DNA of 64,000 bases from Burkholderiales bacterium (GTDB lineage: Bacteria > Pseudomonadota > Gammaproteobacteria > Burkholderiales > Ga0077523): NCBI GenBank assembly GCA_022843925.1, contig JALHMS010000014.1, forward strand, positions 28,473 through 92,472, in the 5' to 3' direction. The position numbers and the translations under genes were made by a program. Shown one piece after another: positions 30,001-37,772 of the stretch (its first letter is position 1; every line of letters begins with the position of its first letter). A model generated the notes under the pieces. It searched no databases. It saw only the letters and a program-made list of their open reading frames with translations, and had not been told where the DNA came from.

Positions 30001-32811
30001 GAGAGCGCCGCTGGTGGTTCGGGCGGGAACACCGGCATCACGACGATGGATCTCGGTGCGCAGTCGATGGCGAACGCGCTTGCCGTCACCGGCATCACTG
30101 CCGCTCGGGACAGTGGCCGCTTCGGCATGCTCGACGGGCGCGGCGTGCGCACCGTCGTCATCGACACCGGCATCGATCTCGACCATGCGTTCTTCGGCGT
30201 GGATGCGAACCGCGACGGCCGTGCCGACCGCATCGTCTACGGCTATGACTTCGCGAACGTCGACACCGACGCGTCCGACCGCAGCGGGCATGGCTCCCAT
30301 GTCGCCAGCCTGATCGGTGGCGAGGGCGACGGGTCGGTGGGGGTCGCCCATGCCACGGACCTGATTGCCCTGAAGGTGTTCGAGGACGGCGGGGCCGGGA
30401 GCTTCGCCTACCTCGAGCGCGCGCTGCAGTGGGTTGTCGCGAATGCGCGCGCGTACGACGTCGGTGTCGTCAACCTGTCGCTCGGGGACGGCGGTGTCTG
30501 GCAGCACGAAGCCTCGCGTTACGGACTTGGCGACGAGTTCGCCGCGCTCGCCGCGCTCGACATCGTCGTCGTGAGTGCCGCTGGCAATGGCTACTACCCG
30601 TCCAATGCGCTCGGTGTCGCGTACCCGGGTGCCGATCCGGCAGTCATTGCCGTGGGGGCAACCTGGACCGGCGATTTCGGTGGTCCGTGGACCGTGGCAG
30701 GCGGCGCGACGAACTACGAGACCGGAATCGACCACGTCGCTGCCTTCAGTCAACGGGACGGTGAGACAGTGGACGTCTTCGCACCGGGCGCCCGCTTCAA
30801 TGGCGCCAGTGCGACAGGCGGCGTACGCACGATGCAGGGGACGAGCCAGGCCAGCGCCTTCGTGTCGGGTGCGGCGGCACTTGCGCAGCAGTACGCGAAG
30901 GCGACCTTGGGGCGCCAGATCTCCACCGGCGAGTTCGCCAGGCTCCTGGCTACGACGAGCGACACCATCGTCGATGGCGACGATGAAGTGGACAACGTCC
31001 GCAACTCCGGGCTCTCCTTTCCGAGGCTCAACCTCCAGCGGCTGCTGCTCGCCGTCGACGGTCTCCCCATCGAATCACCGCGTGACGGCGGTGGCGCATC
31101 CGGTGGCGATGGAGCAGTCGGGGGGGGCGGGGGCGTTCCGGCACCCGTCCAGATCGCGGCTCCCGGTGTGCACATCGTTCAGCTCGCAATGGGCGCGACG
31201 GTCGCCGGCCTGGATTTCGGGAACCGCAATCCGGCGCCCGAAGCGCGTGACGATGCGTTCGTGCTCGACATGGACGGCACCCTCGAGATCGACATCGCGG
31301 ATCTGCTGGCGAACGACGTCGAGGCGTTCGGCGACGTCGTCGTGTTCGCAGGTGCCGGCGAGCCCTCGCATGGCCTGGCGGCTCTCACCTCGGGCGGTAC
31401 GGCCCTGCGGTATGCACCGGACGCCGGCTTTCATGGCGTCGATACGTTCGTCTACAACGTCCGGGATGCCCACGGCAGTGTCGCGTCGGCCACAGTGACC
31501 CTCGACGTGCGGCGTCCGCCCCTGCGAGTGACCAGCGTGGCCCCGCTGCCGAGCGGCGTCCAGGTCCGCTTCGACAGACCCTTCGATGCCGCGGCGATCG
31601 GCCTCCACGGCGGGACCGGCGTCGCGGACGTCCGGCTGGTGCACGAGACGTTCGGTCGCGTGGACGGTTCGGTCGTGATCGACAACGACGCTCAGGGTTT
31701 CGTTTTCCTGCGGACGGGAATGCCGATGCCGGCCGGCAGCTACCAGTTGACGCTGCGTGCCGGGGCAGGCGGCTTCGCGGACCTGCTCGGCAACGCACTC
31801 GACGGGGATCGGGACGGTGCGCCGGGCGGAGACTTCGCCGCGAGCTTCTCGATCGTGCGCGCCAGTGAGGTCGTCGTCGGATTGGCCGACATCGTGCGCG
31901 GTCCCGGTCAGGCCGCCGGAGTGCCCGCCGGATCTGGCTCGTCCGCAGGGCTACCGGTGCATCTGAGCGATGCCGCAGGCGTGCGTCGATTCGTGGCGGA
32001 CATCCGCTTCGACCCGTCGCTCCTTGCGATCGATGACATTCGGCTAGCGTCAGGCGTCTCCGGAACGGTATCCCGTACCGGAAGTGCCGGCGTCGTTCAC
32101 GTCGACGTCCAGCTCGACACCGCCCTGCCCGCCGGCGCACGCACGCTACTCCACCTCGCCGCCCGCGTCCCGGCAGCGGCGACCTATGGCGCGATGGGGC
32201 GGATCGACATCACCGATGTCGTCCTCGAACGCGACGACGGTTCCACCATCGGCGTCGTCGCCGATGGTGCGATTCAGGTCGTTGGCTATCTCGGAGATAC
32301 CGATGGCGACGGGCGTTACTCGCGGGCGGATGTGGACGCGCTGATGCAGGTGGTTACGGGCGGCGCAGCCGGTCTCGGCGCCTGGAGGAACGCCGCGCCG
32401 CTCCTGTTGGGAGACATCCACGCGAATGGCCAGCTCACCTCGCTCGACGTGAGCCGGCTCGCGCAGCACGTCAGCGGTGTGCCTCGGCCGGAGATCCCGC
32501 CGATCCCGGTTGTTGCGCCACCGATGCCGCCAGTGGTGCGATCGGCGGCGGCCGGCTATTCTGATCAGGCTGCGCAGATCGGGGTGATGATGGGCGCCGA
32601 ACTCACCGCAAGCTCGACGGGATGGGGAAGACTCCAGCAACCGTTCCAACCCGGTACGGGCAGCGTGAGCGTCGGCGAACGCACTTCGGACGAGGGACAA
32701 TGGCGTCGGACAGTCTGGGCGCGCGACCTGACGCAGCGGCTGCAACAGTTGCCCGTGGCGAAGTTCCCGAGCATCGCTGTCCACGGCAGCCACCTCCCAG
32801 GCCCGAGGTGA
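18097..32811 (+). CDS. Giant multidomain surface/exoprotein: LEPR-XLL, ~10-11 CARDB repeats, propeller-like repeats, FN3-like, SdrD-like B domains with nested subtilase, Big/cadherin-like, cohesin-like and dockerin-like domains
   Basis: One uninterrupted 4904-codon ORF. LEALEGRILLSAD near the N-terminus; repeated PDLVVTDV...GxxxxVxWTVxNQG CARDB units (~20.25-24.5 kb); subtilase D/H/S; C-terminal GDTDGDGRYSRADVDALMQVV / GDIHANGQLTSLDVSRLAQHV dockerin-like pair. Start codon uncertain. Confidence 0.9.
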   Translation: MTQRGLLRPPRETWMMNGSSGGGRLNVAGPGETVGNDHRTNSGQPFPMSCASWIRSGAGFLAGLFAGKRASVALPFRRTPLLEALEGRILLSADVVPGPPMAPAVVLSTTPLMFAAVAPGGAHAMLAIGGGDLPDVGNGRQFVFEALAGRRFDVLLEPDSAALQATLEVAGASGTALVTADVAGESLLLSGLVADGGPITVTAAAFEGVGAFTARVLVDGVFEREIATGSPNGDMATAQPIDESALVLPGPAADRLFVQAVSDDGGDVFAFDLAAGANVSIALGRSDPVAPGDLRIELLGPDGTVLARGIDGLRAGTLAPAPAGGDRFIEDFVATAGGRYHVRVSGDAGIDYGLAVVRGVGLVPAREFVEISGPVHLLGTLRERASDTYYLSAGFSGSPEIAAYALVDGVIDATAPLALRVQVTGYLVGSVDDFGIPSFQEFSYDTGAYAAEAHLVVDEVTFDYTITVSRDAGAAGGEYVLVVGGVRAQESPPFIVARSPENSQRFLVPPTDLTLRFSEALLATSVSAADLVMTGATVVGDPVFVDGRTVRFGIAVDEAVTRVSYRVEAGAVVDLQGGSNQYSEGGTFDLDRIGPQVTSADTSIRTTGFLSRALFAFDERIDAASVSQDSIVSFTGPDGVDLLAALRAGSSGAQPAVRARSSSVELTFAEQSTPGTYEIVFGRGIRDSVGRPIDQDRDGNGGELVDDLYTLRVEVEGTTSPPDLRAGSVSVGYNDLNGERLFRYGPHSPAFSWSYSALNGGAGRTDAADRWTDRAYLSTDPEISVDDIVLGTFAGVPSGSVGPSSLPAGQTYSRSGSVSASAHTIPVGEYYVIVQLDEAATLEESDETNNILLSWPFYIDYDAAPDLVVTDIVSQEVAAAGDTIDVRWTVVNQGSDRVEEYVSFDLAASADALIGADTAMGSLYEFIALDPGEIVSLGKSVRLPVGGTGPYRIVVTADSGQNVFEGMGERNNATLDDRAVTIANPNLQVIALTAPTTGTVLETITVDWTVRNTGSGATGAAAWVDRVWLSPKSELGAGAVLLGEVANPSGLEDRPLGDTYAGTLTAPIPFGVRGGDYRIIVDTDGAGVVGEMDETDNLAVGDIIRVLPPAVPNLRVHGVTTSVVETLSGRAVDFTWTVENAGRGDFSGRFTDKLELVGPENVVLGNFVFEGALAAGGGVVTRTQTIVLPAVLAGAFQVAVTTDSADVVDEYLDEDDNRALGARPLDVILQPFPDLVVTEVSAPDRVFAGDDFTVTWTVRNQGNGATSVPLWYDAVYLSVDDVIDESDVLLGTVANPTFLGTDPTNNGYVNRLTVRTSPRLSGDYRVLVATDDGNRVFENAGEANHLPTSARSISVLAGPHPDLRVTDVRAPGQAFSGQPMAISWTAVNDGNAAVSLQTIHDRIVLSRNELLGDADDREMASLSAANFAPRAGGLSHDTDLAPGETYTGRIDIRLPVGEAGAFHVFVITDERDAAFEQAGETNNVARTATPTDVRLTPPPDLELIALDVPPSLRAGATIEVRYGAANLGSTSTPESYWTDEFWLSEDTVLDASDVRVGSAVRVGSLGAGQDYEAVVRLTIPHEVAGPRYLLGHIDSGNAVFELDNANNAAPNKFLLAADLLTEVVSLPANLVVRDVSAPTVAESGTPLRIGWTVANIGAGDTITDTWFDTVVLSGDDILGNADDVRLGTFRRTGLLGAGGSFNRTESVTVPFDRVGAHHLFVITDAPVDDGAGRVHEAAAEADNASVAHPVTLSRGTPNLVVNGVTVPEATTNGQTIPITWRVTNAGGATTNASFWYDRVHLSADSVLDDGDVVLASVRRTNPLAAGSAYDARLDFRIPSPYTAGDYFVFLTTDADNGVLEDGLENDNVAVSAPLKITFDPAVPPDVPIADLRLDLVAAPDRVASGQEIRVDYRVSNQGDAIAGRAWFDSFYLSRDRIFDRADDVLLGYGYVGPVLGHGASYENTLRFRVPTGLSGSYWVIGVADAGDALKAEPDNADNIGFDPVPLVVEIPPPGDLAVVTVTAPPSNASGTLTGVEYELQNVGNGIVSGSWVDALYLSTDAVWDPSDRFVGNFPRNATLDPQALLALVRTDFNISGLLPGEYHVIVRADVGNAVLETREDNNAGVSLGTVQLDLPALDLIGTATARLGGPQYYKLVLDAPDAIDFNLELRDALAPIGDTIFTRSIELYVRRGDLPTRTEFDFADRAGFASERRVVVPDAQAGTYYVLVQPGDIRIAATRTTTSSGGGAGTTVEPPGGGVPVTPSDPRTVLSARSIPFSVRGIEADAVGNDGLATVAVDGARFDADTWFELVDASGLVLSAFDVMVENGSRAYVTFDLTGLTLGAYTLRALDRDGHPASGSVVLTIVEGEGAQIDVAFNGPDRVRPDRLNLVTLSYANVGDNDLEAPLLIVRSQSGVAFGTRADALGTTDRFFLGAPGDGPADILRPESRHAIPLVYRSPGAGGRVGLLAYSVTADDATVIEDWAAIEAAVRPAGVDDARWLPYWTYTRAQLGDTWGRLVRVLNELMLDVSAGGQPVRDVREVFARLLDAAPARLSVVTFEGRLLNAADGTPVADFDIAAMLQTVNGSAVVGRTTTDAEGRYSMVLLGPAPLDLVLGSRASIQADGSVFFEETHLFDMDRNGIPDETAPHVATDGSVDMGATLLYVMPVPAPVVEPPPPAFDSAPAITSDAAGRLHMVWMREGQIWHAVNDGTGWAHATAIPRAYAMSATISAHERLIDGTSAGLLVAWQKGDSDNSEIFRSVGRQRPDGSYEWSAPLRVTENSVFDGDQAVAINPDGTVLVVVQRRDQASSDDADLYGKVLAVASAVFEPGATGGTTSSVAATNDVELTTSAERTVRYRAGWDSKNMARLLGHTAINAQFRFALEGRLSCNPLLTGSVAVAVKDGQNETEAAATGELRLRVERLQGGLRRWAVDALRIKLQTTFAHSVKIASFEAIEKLIPVPYSIPVSMLFAVVNKVTDALNGDRLEEARYDNKLEMRYEISVNGVWGFKGLHFPPDEASGSLRLSAGLNGQVTVPWTFPMPWDAEKVTVRALANGTFPFKWPTQVEPSFTFLVRLEKTVAKEVVFQDFTYTWSKGGITQTPPMPLSVAAADPQAGTPAVTSTLSVGPQSPEGTLVSHADPGDIALTADRGFDGRPVIAEGPEGERLLAWASERGIVVREWEAATAQWGAEQLVPETAGYDNRALAVAFDGTGQPLIVWNRLDARALTAGASQEVLRQLLDAGGEIVHAKRDAATGGWSVLAGPGAGESASSVSLHRTASGEVLAVWKTSPGIEGSHLRSALWSARNGTWGAIETVGNGWFAGNVAMANDATGVVAIWSELVDALRGGSVLMSRHWDGQAWGAVSAVTYGVAPLAGAAFPSEIGSDSLQASNGDAGLPAPGFFDIPVPAECQDPPPTRSSGPPPPDDAPDDDGDAGDGDTPIGRDAGYPPDDYEAQVINPIDPNDMLGPEGFGAERWVAASSTMPYTIRFENRASATAPAQQVTITHTLDPDLDARTFRFGDFGWGDVVVDVDEATAAFIETRVDLTATKGFRVDVFAFMDLATRTATWTLTTIDPATGDLPVDALAGFLPPDDPDGVGDGFVSFGVKADRLVATGARLDARARIVFDTEEPIDTPDIMNTIDAVAPQSAVSALAESTDQSTFLISWTGVDDDGGSAIAAYDIRVSIDGGAFGLWRAGATGNSAIYTGDYGRTYAFQSIAIDNAGNRERPPAGADATIRVVGTASIAGVKYHDRDGDGVRTSGEEGLAGWTIFLDADADGVRDAGETATVTDADGRYRLDALGPGSYRVAEETRDGWAQTAPAAGVHVIALSTGEVVEGRDFGNRLVVGSLAGVKFEDVDGDGFRDAGEQGLAGWTIFLDADEDGLLDAGERSALTDATGAYLFADLSPGRYVVAEVQQTGWTQTTPAPDPSVARAAALTTTASGIAIQVEGCACGTTWSPASGTTVESAAGGSGGNTGITTMDLGAQSMANALAVTGITAARDSGRFGMLDGRGVRTVVIDTGIDLDHAFFGVDANRDGRADRIVYGYDFANVDTDASDRSGHGSHVASLIGGEGDGSVGVAHATDLIALKVFEDGGAGSFAYLERALQWVVANARAYDVGVVNLSLGDGGVWQHEASRYGLGDEFAALAALDIVVVSAAGNGYYPSNALGVAYPGADPAVIAVGATWTGDFGGPWTVAGGATNYETGIDHVAAFSQRDGETVDVFAPGARFNGASATGGVRTMQGTSQASAFVSGAAALAQQYAKATLGRQISTGEFARLLATTSDTIVDGDDEVDNVRNSGLSFPRLNLQRLLLAVDGLPIESPRDGGGASGGDGAVGGGGGVPAPVQIAAPGVHIVQLAMGATVAGLDFGNRNPAPEARDDAFVLDMDGTLEIDIADLLANDVEAFGDVVVFAGAGEPSHGLAALTSGGTALRYAPDAGFHGVDTFVYNVRDAHGSVASATVTLDVRRPPLRVTSVAPLPSGVQVRFDRPFDAAAIGLHGGTGVADVRLVHETFGRVDGSVVIDNDAQGFVFLRTGMPMPAGSYQLTLRAGAGGFADLLGNALDGDRDGAPGGDFAASFSIVRASEVVVGLADIVRGPGQAAGVPAGSGSSAGLPVHLSDAAGVRRFVADIRFDPSLLAIDDIRLASGVSGTVSRTGSAGVVHVDVQLDTALPAGARTLLHLAARVPAAATYGAMGRIDITDVVLERDDGSTIGVVADGAIQVVGYLGDTDGDGRYSRADVDALMQVVTGGAAGLGAWRNAAPLLLGDIHANGQLTSLDVSRLAQHVSGVPRPEIPPIPVVAPPMPPVVRSAAAGYSDQAAQIGVMMGAELTASSTGWGRLQQPFQPGTGSVSVGERTSDEGQWRRTVWARDLTQRLQQLPVAKFPSIAVHGSHLPGPR

Positions 32812-32899
32812 TGCACGGAGGAGAGCTGGGCGTAGCGGTCCGCGACACGGCGGGCGTCCCGCACCCAGCGAACCGCTGTATTGCCTCGGTCGGATAACT

Positions 32900-33427
32900 T
32901 CAGCGCGCTCGGCCCGCTTCCAGGTCGAGCAGGAACCGCTTCCGCTCCAGCCCGCCTGCGTAACCGGTGAGCGAGCCGTCGCGACCGATCACGCGATGGC
33001 AGGGCACGATGATCGCGATCGGGTTGCGGCCGTTCGCGGCGCCGACCGCGCGCACGGCAGTGGGAGTGCCGAGGTCGTACGCGACGTCGGCGTACGACAC
33101 CGCCACGCCGTAGGGGATGCGGCCGAGGCGCTTCCACACCTTCTGCTGGAACGGCGTGCCCTTCGGTGCGAGCGGGAGGTGGAACTGGCGCAGCTTGCCC
33201 GCGAAGTATTCGTCGAGCTGCGTGAGGGCCATCGCGATCACGGGGTCGGTCGTGTCCTCGATCGACCGCTCCGGCGCCGAGGCTGCGTGCGGGCCGTCCG
33301 TGAATCGCAGCTCCGTGAGCACGCCGGGCTGCGCGCACAGCAGCAGACGGCCGACGGGCGAGTCGAGCCACGCGTGCCGCGGCGTCATGTGGGTGGTGTA
33401 CCGGCCTCGATCGTCGGGGGCGTTCAT
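32900..33427 (-). CDS. ogt: Methylated-DNA--protein-cysteine methyltransferase
   Basis: [25 protein letters not shown]...[50 protein letters not shown] active site. Confidence 0.95.
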   Translation of the reverse strand: MNAPDDRGRYTTHMTPRHAWLDSPVGRLLLCAQPGVLTELRFTDGPHAASAPERSIEDTTDPVIAMALTQLDEYFAGKLRQFHLPLAPKGTPFQQKVWKRLGRIPYGVAVSYADVAYDLGTPTAVRAVGAANGRNPIAIIVPCHRVIGRDGSLTGYAGGLERKRFLLDLEAGRAR

Positions 33428-34854
33428 GCGAGCTGTCTCCAGAGGTGCATCACGGCATAGCCGCGCCAGGGTCGCCAGGCTTCGGCGGCGGCGAGCGTGT
33501 CGCGATCGTTGGTGGTGCCGAGCGCCTTGCGCACACCGAGGTCGCCGTGCGGGAAGGCATCGGGCCAGGCGAGCGCGCGCATCGCGATGTACTGCGCCGT
33601 CCAGTCGCCGATGCCCGGCAGCGCGCGTAGCGCATTCATCTGGGCGCCGACGTCGGCGGCAGGGGTCAGCGCCAGTGTGCCATCCGCGACGGCCCGCGCG
33701 ATCGCGAGGATGGCTGACGCGCGCGTGCGGATCACGCCGAGGCTAGCGATGTCGGGGACGTCCAGCGCCGCGATGCGTTCCGGTATCGGGAAGACGGCGT
33801 CGATCCCGGCGATGGTGGACACGAGCGGCTCGCCGAACGCGCGGGCGAAGCGCCCCGCGAGCGTGCGCGCCGCCTTCACCGTGACCTGCTGCCCGAGCAC
33901 GGCGCGTACCGCCAGTTCGAAACCGTCGAACGCGCCGGGCAGACGCAGCCCCGGTGCGGCGGCAGCGATGTCGCCCAACTGCGCGGCGATCGCGCCAGGG
34001 TTCGCCGCGAGATCGAAGAGGCGCTGCGTCCGCTGCAGCACGGCCGGGATCACGGGCACGAGGCCGGGCGACAGCGTCACGCGCAGCCCCAGGCGATCGG
34101 GTGCGTGCGAAACGACGATCCAGCCCCTGTTCACGCGGTCGCGCTGAACGACGCGAACGCTGCGCGCGTACTGGCCTTCGGCGACGACCTCCACGCCGTC
34201 AATCGTGCGCGCGCCCAGGAATGTCAGCAGCGCATCGAACTCGTAGGGCGGGCGATACGAGAGCAGGAAGCCCGGGTTCGCGGGCGCGGGGCCGTGGCGC
34301 ACGTGGCGGAGGTCAGACGGCGCCATGCGATAGCGCGCGCGGAAGAGCGCGTGGAAGCGCCGGAAGCTGCCGAAGCCGGCGGCGTACGCGATGTCGGTGA
34401 TCGCCAGGTCCGTGTCGGTCAGCAGCCGCTTCGCGAGCAGCAGGCGCTGCGTCTGTGCGTAGGCGACGGGGGCGACGCCGAAATGGTTCGAGAACACGCG
34501 GCGCAGATGGCGATCGGTGACCGAGAGGCGCGACGCCAGGGCTTCCAGACTGCCGTCGTCCAGCGCGCCTGCGTCGATGAGATCGGCCGCGGTGCGTGCG
34601 AGCCGTTCCGGCGCATCGAGCGGTGCGGCGCCGGGCGCCAGTTCGGGACGGCAGCGCAGACAGGGCCGGAAGCCCGCGGACTCCGCTGCGGCGGCACTCG
34701 GATGGAACGTGCAGTTCTCGCGCCGCGGCCGGCGGGCCGTGCAGACGGGCCGGCAGTAGATCCCCGTCGACGCGACGCCCACGAAGAACTCGCCGTCGAA
34801 GCGGCGGTCGCGGGCGGCGAGGGCGCGGTAGCAGAGGTCGGGATCAAGCAGCAT
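33424..34854 (-). CDS. AlkA-type DNA-3-methyladenine glycosylase with Ada-like N-terminus and AraC-type HTH
   Basis: [71 protein letters not shown] (Ada Zn/Cys domain), AraC HTH, then AlkA/HhH-GPD. Overlaps ogt by ATGA. Confidence 0.93.
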   Translation of the reverse strand: MLLDPDLCYRALAARDRRFDGEFFVGVASTGIYCRPVCTARRPRRENCTFHPSAAAAESAGFRPCLRCRPELAPGAAPLDAPERLARTAADLIDAGALDDGSLEALASRLSVTDRHLRRVFSNHFGVAPVAYAQTQRLLLAKRLLTDTDLAITDIAYAAGFGSFRRFHALFRARYRMAPSDLRHVRHGPAPANPGFLLSYRPPYEFDALLTFLGARTIDGVEVVAEGQYARSVRVVQRDRVNRGWIVVSHAPDRLGLRVTLSPGLVPVIPAVLQRTQRLFDLAANPGAIAAQLGDIAAAAPGLRLPGAFDGFELAVRAVLGQQVTVKAARTLAGRFARAFGEPLVSTIAGIDAVFPIPERIAALDVPDIASLGVIRTRASAILAIARAVADGTLALTPAADVGAQMNALRALPGIGDWTAQYIAMRALAWPDAFPHGDLGVRKALGTTNDRDTLAAAEAWRPWRGYAVMHLWRQLA

Positions 34855-34930
34855 GGGCCGAACGATAGCCGCGCGAGGCCCCGGCCGCATGCCGGATTCG
34901 GACATCGCAGCCATGCGGGCTGCTGCCGCT

Positions 34931-35659
34931 TCAGAGCGTCGCCTGATTCACGCGCTTCGATAGCGCTTCGGCGTCTTCCTTCCGCTCGCTGTAGCGGTCG
35001 ACGAGATGCCCGGCGACGTCGCGCGTGAGCAGGGTGAACTTCATCAGTTCCTCCATCACGTCGACCACGCGGTCGTAGTAGGCGGAGGGCTTCATGCGCC
35101 CGACGTCGTCGAACTCCTGATACGCCTTGGCGACGGACGACTGGTTGGGGATCGTGATCATCCGCATCCAGCGGCCGAGCACGCGCAGCTGGTTCACCGC
35201 GTTGAACGATTGCGACCCGCCACTCACCTGCATCACGGCGAGCGTCTTGCCCTGCGTCGGCCTCACCGCGCCGACCGCGAGCGGGATCCAGTCGATCTGC
35301 GACTTCATGATCCCGGTCATCGCCCCGTGGCGTTCCGGCGAGCACCACACCATCCCCTCGGACCACTGCGCGAGCGTGCGGAGTTCCTGCACCTTCGGAT
35401 GCGCCTCGGGCGCGGCATCGGGCAGCGGCAATCCGGCCGGATCGAAGATGCGCGTCTCGCCGCCCATCGCTTGCAGCAGGCGGGCGGCTTCCTGCGCCAG
35501 CAGGCGGCTGTACGAGCGCTCGCGAAGCGATCCGTACAGCAGCAGGAATCGCGGCGCGTGGGTCGATGGTGCCGAGGGGCGCAACGCCTCCTGCGACGGG
35601 CGCCGGAAGTGGGTCGGATCGAGGGCGGGCAGGTCGGTCATGGGGCTGGCGGCGGGCAT
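34931..35659 (-). CDS. arsH: Arsenical resistance flavoprotein ArsH
   Basis: [46 protein letters not shown]...[28 protein letters not shown]; in ars cluster. Confidence 0.95.
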   Translation of the reverse strand: MPAASPMTDLPALDPTHFRRPSQEALRPSAPSTHAPRFLLLYGSLRERSYSRLLAQEAARLLQAMGGETRIFDPAGLPLPDAAPEAHPKVQELRTLAQWSEGMVWCSPERHGAMTGIMKSQIDWIPLAVGAVRPTQGKTLAVMQVSGGSQSFNAVNQLRVLGRWMRMITIPNQSSVAKAYQEFDDVGRMKPSAYYDRVVDVMEELMKFTLLTRDVAGHLVDRYSERKEDAEALSKRVNQATL

Positions 35660-35669
35660 GGGGGGCTCG

Positions 35670-36689
35670 TCACGCGGGGAACCAGTGGCGCGTGCGATTG
35701 GCGAGCGCCACCAGCGAGAGCATCACGGGGACCTCGACCAGCACGCCCACCACGGTGGCGAGGGCCGCGCCGGAATCGAGGCCGAAGAGCGAGATGGCGA
35801 CGGCCACCGCCAGCTCGAAGAAGTTCGATGTGCCGATCAGGCACGCAGGGGCGGCGATGCTGTACGGAAGGCGCATCCACCGCGCCGCGACGTACGCGAT
35901 CGCGAAGATGCCGTACGACTGCAGGATGAGCGGCACGGCGATCAGCGCGATCACGAGCGGCTTCGCGATGATCGTCCCGGCCTGGAAGCCGAAGAGCAGG
36001 ACCACGGTGGCGATGAGACCGACCACGGACCACGGCTTCAGCGCCGCGACGCCGCGTGCGAGCCGCGCCGTGCCGCCCGACCGCAGCCACAGCGCGCGGG
36101 TGATCGCGCCAGCCACGAGCGGCAGCACCACGTAGAGGATCGTCGACAGCGTGAGCGTCTGCCATGGCACCGTGACGTCCGTGACGCCGAGCAGGAACGC
36201 GGCGATCGGCGCGAAGGCGAAGACCATGATGAGATCGTTCACCGAGACCTGCACGAGCGTGTAGTTCGGATCGCCCTTCACGAGCTGGCTCCACACGAAC
36301 ACCATCGCCGTGCAGGGCGCGACGCCGAGCAGGATCATCCCCGCGATGTACTCGCTGGCCGACTGCGGGTCCACCCACGGCGCGAACACGTGCTGGAAGA
36401 ACAGCACCGCGAGCGCCGCCATCGTGAAGGGCTTGATGAGCCAGTTGACGACGAGCGTGAGCACGAGCCCGCGCGGTCGGCGGCCGACGTCCTTCACGGC
36501 TGCGAAGTCGATCTGGATCATCATCGGGTAGATCATCACCCAGATGAACACGGCAACCACGAGGTTGACGTGCGCCCACTCGATGCGGGCAATGGCCTGG
36601 AAGGCGCCCGGCATCTGCAGGCCGAGCACGACCCCCGCGACGATGCCGAGGCCGACCCAGACGGTCAGGAAGCGTTCGAAGAGTCCCAT
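35670..36689 (-). CDS. ACR3 family arsenite efflux transporter
   Basis: [23 protein letters not shown]...[23 protein letters not shown]...[34 protein letters not shown]. Confidence 0.94.
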   Translation of the reverse strand: MGLFERFLTVWVGLGIVAGVVLGLQMPGAFQAIARIEWAHVNLVVAVFIWVMIYPMMIQIDFAAVKDVGRRPRGLVLTLVVNWLIKPFTMAALAVLFFQHVFAPWVDPQSASEYIAGMILLGVAPCTAMVFVWSQLVKGDPNYTLVQVSVNDLIMVFAFAPIAAFLLGVTDVTVPWQTLTLSTILYVVLPLVAGAITRALWLRSGGTARLARGVAALKPWSVVGLIATVVLLFGFQAGTIIAKPLVIALIAVPLILQSYGIFAIAYVAARWMRLPYSIAAPACLIGTSNFFELAVAVAISLFGLDSGAALATVVGVLVEVPVMLSLVALANRTRHWFPA

Positions 36690-36707
36690 GGTGTTCCGCG
36701 GATGCCG

Positions 36708-37223
36708 TCAGACGCCGTCTGCAGGCGGTGTTGCCTTGCCGATGTCGTCGAGTTCCCGCTGGAGCGACAGGCGCTCGAGTCGATGCAGCGGTAGCGCCAG
36801 CAGCAGTTCGATGCGGCGCCGGAGCACGACGGCGGCGGTCATGAAGGCGCGGCGCTTCGCGTCGTCCGTTCCGGTGACCGCTGCCGGGTCGGGCACGCCC
36901 CAGTGCGCGGTCATCGGCTGCCCCGGCCAGATCGGACAGACCTCGCCGGCGGCGTTGTCGCAGACGGTGAAGACGAAATCGAGCGCGGGCGCGCCGGGGC
37001 CTTCGAATTCGCTCCACGACTTGCTGCGGAAGCCGTCGACAGGCATCCCGAGCTGCGCGAGCGTCGCCAGCGCGAACGGGTTCACCACGCCGGTCGGGCT
37101 GCTACCCGCCGAGAAGGCGCGGAAGCGCGTGGCGCCGAGGTGGTTCATGAGCCCCTCGGCGAGAACGGATCGCGCGGAGTTGCCCGTGCACACGAAGAGC
37201 ACATTGAGATTGCGGTCGCTCAT
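36708..37223 (-). CDS. arsC: Arsenate reductase, LMW-PTPase-like
   Basis: NVLFVCTGNSARSVLAEGLMNHLG: CX5R catalytic loop; in ars cluster. Confidence 0.93.
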   Translation of the reverse strand: MSDRNLNVLFVCTGNSARSVLAEGLMNHLGATRFRAFSAGSSPTGVVNPFALATLAQLGMPVDGFRSKSWSEFEGPGAPALDFVFTVCDNAAGEVCPIWPGQPMTAHWGVPDPAAVTGTDDAKRRAFMTAAVVLRRRIELLLALPLHRLERLSLQRELDDIGKATPPADGV

Positions 37224-37231
37224 GGTGGGCC

Positions 37232-37759
37232 TCAGCAGCAGTTCTTCGCAGCCGTGACCGGGATGCCGATCGGCTTCCCGCGAGTGGCCGGTGGGCAGCA
37301 CGCGACAGGTTCCGCAGCAGCCTCGACCATCGCAGGTGCCGGCGGTGCGCAGCACGCGGAGTCGCTGGCCGCGATGTCCTCCGCTTCGTGGAACACCGGG
37401 ATGTTCTCCAGCGTGTGGAAGTGCTCCCACGCAATGCCCTGAGGGTCGGTGATCCAGTGCTTCTCGCTTCGCGCATAGCAGCACGTCGTGGTGCCTTCGT
37501 TGCGCATCGCCATGTCTGCTTCCTCGGCACGCGCCTTCATCGCAGCGAGTTCCGCGGGGTCGTCCGTCTGGATACCCAGATGATCGACGCCAGGATGCGT
37601 GCCTCGCGTCGAGATCGCGAAGTTCACGGGCGGATCGTCGAGCATCCACTTCGCGTAGTCGCCCTCGAGGCGGGCCGGATCCGTGGCAAACAGCTGCGAG
37701 TAGAAGCCGACGCTCTTCGCGAGGTCGTCGACGTGCACGTGGACGTGGAAGCGCTTCAT
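37232..37759 (-). CDS. arsI: ArsI/CadI family VOC protein, probable C-As lyase
   Basis: MKRFHVHVHVDDLAKSVGFYSQLF...GVDHLGIQTDD...GTTTCCYARSEKHWITDPQGIAWEHFHTL with vicinal CC, plus Cys-rich C-terminus. Confidence 0.85.
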   Translation of the reverse strand: MKRFHVHVHVDDLAKSVGFYSQLFATDPARLEGDYAKWMLDDPPVNFAISTRGTHPGVDHLGIQTDDPAELAAMKARAEEADMAMRNEGTTTCCYARSEKHWITDPQGIAWEHFHTLENIPVFHEAEDIAASDSACCAPPAPAMVEAAAEPVACCPPATRGKPIGIPVTAAKNCC

Positions 37760-37772
37760 GGAGATCTCCGTT

